DNA from: Anaerolineae bacterium
GTDB lineage: Bacteria > Chloroflexota > Anaerolineae > Aggregatilineales > Ch27
Assembly (NCBI GenBank): GCA_013178165.1
Contig: JABLXG010000005.1
Location: 62,001-126,000, forward strand
DNA: 64,000 bases
Reading direction: 5' to 3'
This document shows positions 59,061-64,000 of the stretch, in pieces (the first letter of the stretch is position 1; every line of letters begins with the position of its first letter). The notes under the pieces are model-generated. The model was not told the DNA's origin. It saw only the letters and a list, made by a program, of their open reading frames with translations, and did no database searches. Both the position numbers and the translations under genes were made by a program.

Positions 59061-60842
59061 CTAGAACATGCCGACGATCCTGCCGGTTTCCAGATCGATG
59101 TCAATATCCATGTAGGCTGGGTGGGTGGCCATGCCGGGCATGGTGCTCATCGTACCGATCAGCGGGTAAATGAAACCCGCGCCAACGCTGGCCCGTACCT
59201 CGCGCACGGGCAGGGTGAAGCCTTTCGGCGCGCCCTTGAGATCGGGATTATGGCTCAGGCTCAGGTGGGTCTTGGCCATGCAGATTGGCAACCGGCCAAA
59301 GCCCGCCTTCTCGTAGGCGGCGATTTGCTGCTCGGCCAGTGGTTCGTAAGTCACCCCGGCTGCGCCGTAAATTTCTTTGGCGATATGCTCGATTTTCTGC
59401 TTGATCGACCACTCCAACGGGTAGAGGAACTGGAAGTTGCTGGGCTGCTCGCAGGCTTCCACGACGGCCTCCGCTAGCGCCCGCGCCCCTGCCCCGCCAT
59501 CGGCCCAGTGAGTAGTCTTGACAGCGGCATAGGCGCCCTGTCCCTCGGCGTAGCGGCGGATCATCTCCAGCTCGGCGTCGGTGTCGGTGGCGAAGCTGTT
59601 GACCGCCACCACCACCGGGACGCCAAAGCGTCGGGCATTGCGGATGTGCACGCCCAGGTTTTCCAGACCCTTTTCCAGCAGTTCCAGGTTTTCTTCGGTG
59701 TATTCCGCGGCCAGCGGCGCGCCGGGCGTGACCTTGGGGCCGCCGCCATGCATCTTGAGGGCGCGGACGGTAGCAACCAGCACAACCACATTGGGGATCA
59801 GGCCAGAGTAGCGGCACTTGATGTCGAAGAACTTCTCCATGCCGATGTCCGCACCAAAGCCGCTTTCGGTAACCACGTAATCGGCCAGCTTGAGCGCGAT
59901 CTGGTCGGCAATGATGCTGCTGTTGCCATGAGCGATATTGGCGAACGGCCCGGCGTGGACAAAAGCGGGCTGGCCTTCCAGCGTCTGCATCAGGTTGGGC
60001 ATGATGGCGTCCTTGAGCAGGACGGTCACCGCCCCGGCCACACCCAGGTCTTCCAGGGTGATCGGCTTACCCTGTCTGTCCAGCGCAAAGACGACCCGTC
60101 CAACCCGCTCGCGCAGGTCTTTGAGGCCGGTGGTCAGAGCCAGGATGGCCATCAGCTCGCTAGCCACGGTGATGTCAAAGCCGGTTTTGCGCGGGAAGAT
60201 CGGGCTGGGGGAGCCATCGGCCAGCTTGTCATCGTTGAAACCGATCTGGATCTCGCGCAGGCTGCGGTCGCAGACATCAACCACCCGGTTCCAGGTGATC
60301 GTGGCCGGGTCGATGTCCAGGCGGCGCAGGCCACGCTTGGCCAGTCCCTCATCTGACTGGCGGCTCTCATGATACATGCGGCTGTCGATTGCGGCGGCGA
60401 CCAGGTTGTGGGCCACGCTGATAGCGTGGATGTCGCCAGTCAGGTGGAGATTGAAGTCCTCCATGGGGATGATCTGGCTGTACCCGCCACCCGCTGCCCC
60501 ACCTTTGATGTTGAAGGTCGGCCCCATGCTGGGCTGGCGGATACAGGCGACCACGTTCTTGCCCAGTTCGCTGCCCAGCGCCTGCACCAGGCCGACAGTA
60601 GTGGTGGTCTTGCCCTCGCCAAGGGGGGTGGGGGTGATGGCAGTAACGTCGATGTACTTGCCCTGGGGACGGTCGGCGAACTTCTTCAGGACGTCGAGGT
60701 GGACTTTGGCCTTGTATTTGCCGAAGAGGTCCAGGTCCTCTTCGGTCAGGCCAATCTTGGCGGCTATCTCCAGAATGGGCCGCAGGTCAGCGGCCTGGGC
60801 GATCTCGATATCGCTCGGCACCATCTTCTTCACGTCGCTCAT
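59061..60842 (-). CDS. fhs: Formate-tetrahydrofolate ligase
   Basis: This 593-residue cytosolic enzyme makes 10-formyl-THF from formate, ATP and THF in one-carbon metabolism. The P-loop [11 protein letters not shown] (70-80) and downstream [22 protein letters not shown] are signature elements. [30 protein letters not shown] and the C-terminal [27 protein letters not shown]-type ending match Fhs throughout. Length is near the usual 555-600. It has its own promoter and terminator, so it is monocistronic. The Wood-Ljungdahl partner genes are not in view. Confidence 0.96.
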   Translation of the reverse strand: MSDVKKMVPSDIEIAQAADLRPILEIAAKIGLTEEDLDLFGKYKAKVHLDVLKKFADRPQGKYIDVTAITPTPLGEGKTTTTVGLVQALGSELGKNVVACIRQPSMGPTFNIKGGAAGGGYSQIIPMEDFNLHLTGDIHAISVAHNLVAAAIDSRMYHESRQSDEGLAKRGLRRLDIDPATITWNRVVDVCDRSLREIQIGFNDDKLADGSPSPIFPRKTGFDITVASELMAILALTTGLKDLRERVGRVVFALDRQGKPITLEDLGVAGAVTVLLKDAIMPNLMQTLEGQPAFVHAGPFANIAHGNSSIIADQIALKLADYVVTESGFGADIGMEKFFDIKCRYSGLIPNVVVLVATVRALKMHGGGPKVTPGAPLAAEYTEENLELLEKGLENLGVHIRNARRFGVPVVVAVNSFATDTDAELEMIRRYAEGQGAYAAVKTTHWADGGAGARALAEAVVEACEQPSNFQFLYPLEWSIKQKIEHIAKEIYGAAGVTYEPLAEQQIAAYEKAGFGRLPICMAKTHLSLSHNPDLKGAPKGFTLPVREVRASVGAGFIYPLIGTMSTMPGMATHPAYMDIDIDLETGRIVGMF

Positions 60843-60939
60843 CCGCTACTCCCTTTGTGCTGTGCAAGGCCGGCAAACTGTTGGCGAGTGCAGGGTGTGA
60901 GGCAATGATGATGGTGCGGAATGCACCCGCTAAGCGTCT

Positions 60940-60969
60940 AGCATAATAAAAATGAGCCAGAATGCACAA
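60940..60969 (-). promoter_or_regulatory. Promoter for fhs
   Basis: On the minus strand TTGTGC (60964-60969) and TATGCT (60940-60945) are separated by 18 bases. The leader is about 90 nt. Confidence 0.5.
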
Positions 60970-61070
60970 GTGCTGAGCATCAGAAACAGGGTGTGATTTC
61001 TCCCATAATCCTGCCGGCAGGGCGGTACAATAGGCGGGGCCTGGGCAGATAATGGGAAAGCGGGGTAGAC

Positions 61071-61868
61071 ATGTTACGACGGGTGATCGGCGGGATCGTA
61101 ATCGTGGCGCTGGCGGCGGCGCTGACCCTGGAGATCAGCGGGGTTGCGCCGGGGGCGGCCCTGCAGGTGCTGCCCTTCCTGGTGTTGCTGGGGGCGGCCC
61201 TGCTCCTCTGGCGGGCGGTCTGGCCCGGCGCGGCGGCGCGGGAGCAGACCACGCTTGATGTGCCGCTGGACGGCGCAGTGCGCGCCCGGCTTGACCTCAC
61301 CTTCGGCGCGGGCGAATTGACCCTGTCCGGTGATGCCCCACCCGGCACCCTGATCAGCGGGGCGGCCAGCGGCCCGGCGCGGACGCACGTCAGGCGCGCC
61401 GCAGAGGGCGTCAGTGTCACGCTCGGCCAGCCGGTGAGCCTGATTCGCCAGCGGGCGGCCTGGCAGCTGGCCCTCAGCCCGGCGGCAACCTGGACGAGTA
61501 TCCGGCTGCGGCTGGGCGCCAGTGCCGCCAGCCTTGACCTGACCCATCTGCCCGTTGAAAAGCTGACACTGGAGGCGGGCGGCACGACATTACAGGCCAC
61601 GCTCCCGGCTGCCGGAGACGTGACGCTGCAGATCAGCGGTGGGCGCACCCGGCTGCGTATCCCGGCGGGCGCGGCGGCGATCATCCGCAGCGAGATCCGC
61701 CTGGGCGAGGTGATCGTCGACGAAGGACATTTTGTGCCGGCGGGGAGTGAGACGGCCTGGGCCGTAGCAGGGATCGCGCCCGTGTCCGCCACCCTGTCGA
61801 TCACGCTCAAGGGAGGACTGGGCACGGTGGAGATCGCCGCCGCGCCGGACGATTCGCGACCGGCATAG
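61071..61868 (+). CDS. Membrane protein with toast-rack (LiaF/DUF2154-like) domain
   Basis: This 265-residue protein has two N-terminal membrane helices (about 5-22 and 30-50) followed by a beta-repeat domain (about 60-260). LDLTFGAGELTLSG, IRLRLGASAASLDLTHL, LQISGGRTRLRIPAGAAAIIRSEIRLG and LKGGLGTVEIAAAP are typical of the stacked toast-rack fold of LiaF-like sensors. Unlike the gene pair at 27830-29009, membrane part and toast rack are one chain here. No two-component system is adjacent. A TACAAT -10-like element lies at 61026-61031. Confidence 0.65.
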   Translation: MLRRVIGGIVIVALAAALTLEISGVAPGAALQVLPFLVLLGAALLLWRAVWPGAAAREQTTLDVPLDGAVRARLDLTFGAGELTLSGDAPPGTLISGAASGPARTHVRRAAEGVSVTLGQPVSLIRQRAAWQLALSPAATWTSIRLRLGASAASLDLTHLPVEKLTLEAGGTTLQATLPAAGDVTLQISGGRTRLRIPAGAAAIIRSEIRLGEVIVDEGHFVPAGSETAWAVAGIAPVSATLSITLKGGLGTVEIAAAPDDSRPA

Positions 61869-61894
61869 GCTGCTTCGCTGCGGTTTCCCTGCTC

Positions 61895-62671
61895 CTAGCG
61901 GGACCGCCGCTGCCAGGCGATCAGTCGCCGTTCCAGCAGGGCGACCAGCCCGTACAGGCTGAGAGCCAGGGCCGCCAGCGTGAGGGTAGCCGCGATCATC
62001 AGCGGCGTATCGAATACGTTGCGCGACGTGTTGACCAGAAAGCCCAGCCCGGCCCGCGCGCTGACGAATTCTCCCACCACCGCGCCGATCACCGAGAGCG
62101 TAGCGCTAACCTTCAGCCCGCCCATCAGGACGGGCAGCGCGGCGGGCGCTTCCAGGTGGCGTAATGTCTGCCAGCGGGAGGCCTCCAGCACGCGCATCAG
62201 GTCGCGCAGGTCAGCCGGGACGCTCCGCAGGCCGACGATCGTGTTGACTAGCATGGGGAAGAAGACAATCAGGGCGCAGATCAGGATTTTGCTGGTCAGC
62301 CCGGAGCCAAACCAGATCACCAGCAACGGGGCGATGGCCACCGTCGGCACGGCCTGCAGGGCGACGATGTAAGGCGTCAGTGCGCGTTCCAGCAACAGGC
62401 TGCGGGCGATCAGATAGCCCAGCACCAGGGCCGTGCCCGCCCCAAGGAACAGGCCCAGCAGCACAGCCTGCAGCGTCACCAGCGCGTGGCGGAGCAGCGT
62501 GCCATCAGCGAGGGCACTCAGCAACCGCCCGCCAACCTCCGCCGGGGCCGGGACAAGAAACGGCGGGTACAGCCCGCTCCGGTAAATCGCTTCCCAGAGC
62601 ACAATCAGCAGCAAACCGAAGATCAGCGGCGGCAACAACCGCCCACCGCGTGTATTGAGCAGGGCGCGCAT
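61895..62671 (-). CDS. ABC transporter permease, NitT/TauT type (orphan)
   Basis: This 258-residue inner-membrane permease has about six helices and the EAA-like loop LMRVLEASRWQTLRHLEAPAALPVLMGGLKV, given here as the family signature region. It belongs to the SsuC/TauC/ThiX family that partners with NMT1-type binding proteins. The ATG at 62671 is preferred over the upstream frame because CTGGAG precedes it and a good promoter ends just before it. No binding protein or ATPase lies next to it. The riboswitch-linked pair at 21613-23563 lacks a permease, so this may be its partner (a RibX role), though that is inference. Confidence 0.8.
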   Translation of the reverse strand: MRALLNTRGGRLLPPLIFGLLLIVLWEAIYRSGLYPPFLVPAPAEVGGRLLSALADGTLLRHALVTLQAVLLGLFLGAGTALVLGYLIARSLLLERALTPYIVALQAVPTVAIAPLLVIWFGSGLTSKILICALIVFFPMLVNTIVGLRSVPADLRDLMRVLEASRWQTLRHLEAPAALPVLMGGLKVSATLSVIGAVVGEFVSARAGLGFLVNTSRNVFDTPLMIAATLTLAALALSLYGLVALLERRLIAWQRRSR

Positions 62672-62695
62672 GGCTTCTCCAGCAGATTCACCGCG

Positions 62696-62725
62696 AGTAT
62701 AGCAGGGCGGCGCGAGCGCCAGCAA
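62696..62725 (-). promoter_or_regulatory. Promoter for the orphan permease
   Basis: On the minus strand TTGCTG (62720-62725) and TATACT (62696-62701) are separated by 18 bases. The leader would be about 20 nt, with no room for a riboswitch. Confidence 0.6.
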
Positions 62726-62765
62726 CGGCGAGCGCCGGGTTGTCAGCGACCGGAAGCCAGCCGCT

Positions 62766-63953
62766 TCATGAGTCCAGCCAGGCGCATAGGGCGTCATGGA
62801 CGCGCGGGCGGAAGGCGGTGATCGCCGCCGGGTCGCGGCCATGGTAGACACGGTTGGTCAGCAGCGCGGCCACCAGCTCACGCTCCGGATCGATCCATAA
62901 CGATGTACCGGTGAAGCCGGTGTGGCCGAAGCTGGCCGGGCTGAAACGCTCCCCGGCAGAACATTCGCCGCACGGCTGCGGGCGGATCGTCCAGCCCAGG
63001 CCGCGGTCCCCGGCCTGGCGGCGCGTCGCCTGCCGGGCGATGGCGGGCGGCAGCCAGTCCGGGGCGCGCCCACGGACGGCGTCCAGCCACTGCTGGCCAA
63101 AGCGGGCCAGCTCCGCCGCTGTACTGAACAGCCCGGCATGTCCGGCGATCCCGCCCAGGCTGGCGGCGTTCTCATCATGTACCTCGCCCTGGCAACGTCG
63201 CCCGCGCCAGCGGGCATCGAACTCCGTCGGTGCGCAGCGGGCAGTATCAAGGGGGTTAAAGGTAGTCTGGGTCAGGCCCAGCGGGCCGGTCACCCGCGCG
63301 GCGATGGTCTCCGCCAGCGTCTCCGCGCCGTCCAGCCGCCGGACGGCCTCCCCCAGCAGGATCAGGCCCAGGTCGCTGTAGTTGACCGTCCGGCCCGGCT
63401 CGTCCACAAAGGGATACCCGGCGATCAGATCAAGCGCTTTCTCCAGCCGCGCCCGATGGGGAAGCGGGTCAGGCTGGCCGGGCGGGGGCGGTGTTGGCCC
63501 GACGTTCAGGAACAGGTCGCGCCAGGGAGCCAGGCCGGAGGTGTGGGTCAGCAGGTGGAAGAACGTGATTGCGCCGGGATCGACGCGCCGATCGGTGGGG
63601 TGTTCAGCCGGCAAGCGTTCCAAGGTGTGGGGGTTCTGGCCGCCTTCAATCGGGCGTGGGCCATAGCGGGTCAACTCTGGGATCACGTCAGCAACCCGCC
63701 CCTCAAGCGCGACGCGACCCTCCGCCAGCAGCATCAGGAAGGCCGTGGTGGTGAACAGCTTGGTCACCGAGGCCAGGTCAAAGAGGGTATCAGATCGGGT
63801 CGGCTGGCGAGCAGTTTCCGGATCCAGGTAGCCGCAGGCACGCTCATAGACGAGCTGGCCGCGGTGATAGACAGCCAGGACGATAGCGGGTGCGGCAGCA
63901 TCCAGCCCGGCGGCCAGGGTGTCATTCAGGATCTGACGAGCGTCGGTGGTCAT
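62766..63953 (-). CDS. Beta-lactamase-family serine hydrolase
   Basis: This 395-residue protein of the class C/penicillin-binding-protein fold has nucleophile motif SVTK (S-x-x-K, about residue 62) and YSD in the Y-x-N position (VNYSDLGLILLGEA). FGHTGFTGTSLWIDP carries the HTG motif of the third element. HDENAASLGGIAGHAGLFS is typical of the esterase/peptidase-like branch. There is no signal peptide, so it may act in the cytoplasm as an esterase or peptidase rather than as a true lactamase. It ends 95 bases upstream of the permease start. Confidence 0.85.
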   Translation of the reverse strand: MTTDARQILNDTLAAGLDAAAPAIVLAVYHRGQLVYERACGYLDPETARQPTRSDTLFDLASVTKLFTTTAFLMLLAEGRVALEGRVADVIPELTRYGPRPIEGGQNPHTLERLPAEHPTDRRVDPGAITFFHLLTHTSGLAPWRDLFLNVGPTPPPPGQPDPLPHRARLEKALDLIAGYPFVDEPGRTVNYSDLGLILLGEAVRRLDGAETLAETIAARVTGPLGLTQTTFNPLDTARCAPTEFDARWRGRRCQGEVHDENAASLGGIAGHAGLFSTAAELARFGQQWLDAVRGRAPDWLPPAIARQATRRQAGDRGLGWTIRPQPCGECSAGERFSPASFGHTGFTGTSLWIDPERELVAALLTNRVYHGRDPAAITAFRPRVHDALCAWLDS

Positions 63954-64000
63954 AGGCTGGATGATACCCCGAAGCCGGCAGCCGGGCCAGAGAAAGGAAG

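Noticed and set aside
62766-63953. True beta-lactamase resistance gene
   Set aside because: The fold family is clear, but there is no signal peptide and the motifs fit the esterase/peptidase branch better, so resistance is not claimed.

Overview
The window is GC-rich chromosomal DNA from a bacterium, most likely a member of the phylum Chloroflexota (Anaerolineae-like). This placement is inferred from gene style: many secreted or lipid-anchored proteins with PPC (pre-peptidase C-terminal), SH3b and LysM modules, Thr/Pro-rich lipoprotein linkers, cytoplasmic-looking SH3b/M23 proteins, and an FMN-riboswitch-controlled NMT1-type transporter of the kind predicted as RibXY in Chloroflexus. No rRNA, tRNA, insertion sequence, prophage or CRISPR array was seen. 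Coding density is high, genes lie on both strands in short operons, and many genes end in recognisable hairpin terminators.

Layout. 1-4.3 kb: the tail of a probable M24 peptidase gene, then an Fbp-type ABC importer (binding protein, fused double permease, ATPase). 4.4-15.5 kb: a secreted PPC protein, a phosphoribosyltransferase, BON and TPR proteins, an aldo/keto reductase, a PflX-like radical SAM protein, a HEAT-repeat protein, a SdrD-B-like membrane protein, a lipoprotein fusing a DsbA-like domain to a cyclophilin, and an SH3b/M23 peptidase. 15.9-21.4 kb: a CtpE-like P-type ATPase, an aminotransferase and a DHA3-type MFS exporter with an upstream dyad. 21.6-24.0 kb: promoter, FMN riboswitch, terminator, NMT1-like binding protein and ABC ATPase. 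This is a probable riboflavin importer whose only obvious permease candidate lies about 39 kb away (61895-62671).

24.2-31.3 kb: a five-SH3b M23-like protein, small membrane proteins, a cytochrome c lipoprotein beside a four-helix membrane protein, a toast-rack protein, arsC and a DUF6391-like protein. 31.5-37.3 kb: a Thr/Pro-rich lipoprotein, an M14 carboxypeptidase lipoprotein, HtrA, and an ECF sigma factor with its putative anti-sigma factor. 37.3-45.9 kb: an opine-dehydrogenase-like/B12-binding mutase-like gene pair, ychF, a KimA-like potassium transporter with a leader of about 330 nt, recA, and hisI-hisE. 45.9-64 kb: a second HtrA, kynB, an SH3b/LysM protein, two large PPC proteins, kbl, a cytochrome P450, an MFS protein, fhs, a second toast-rack protein, the NitT/TauT-type permease and a beta-lactamase-family hydrolase.

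The items most worth follow-up are the split FMN-riboswitch transporter, the opine-dehydrogenase/B12 pair with an altered cobalamin motif, the DsbA-cyclophilin fusion, and the long structured leader of kimA. Families were assigned by reading motifs. No database search was run.
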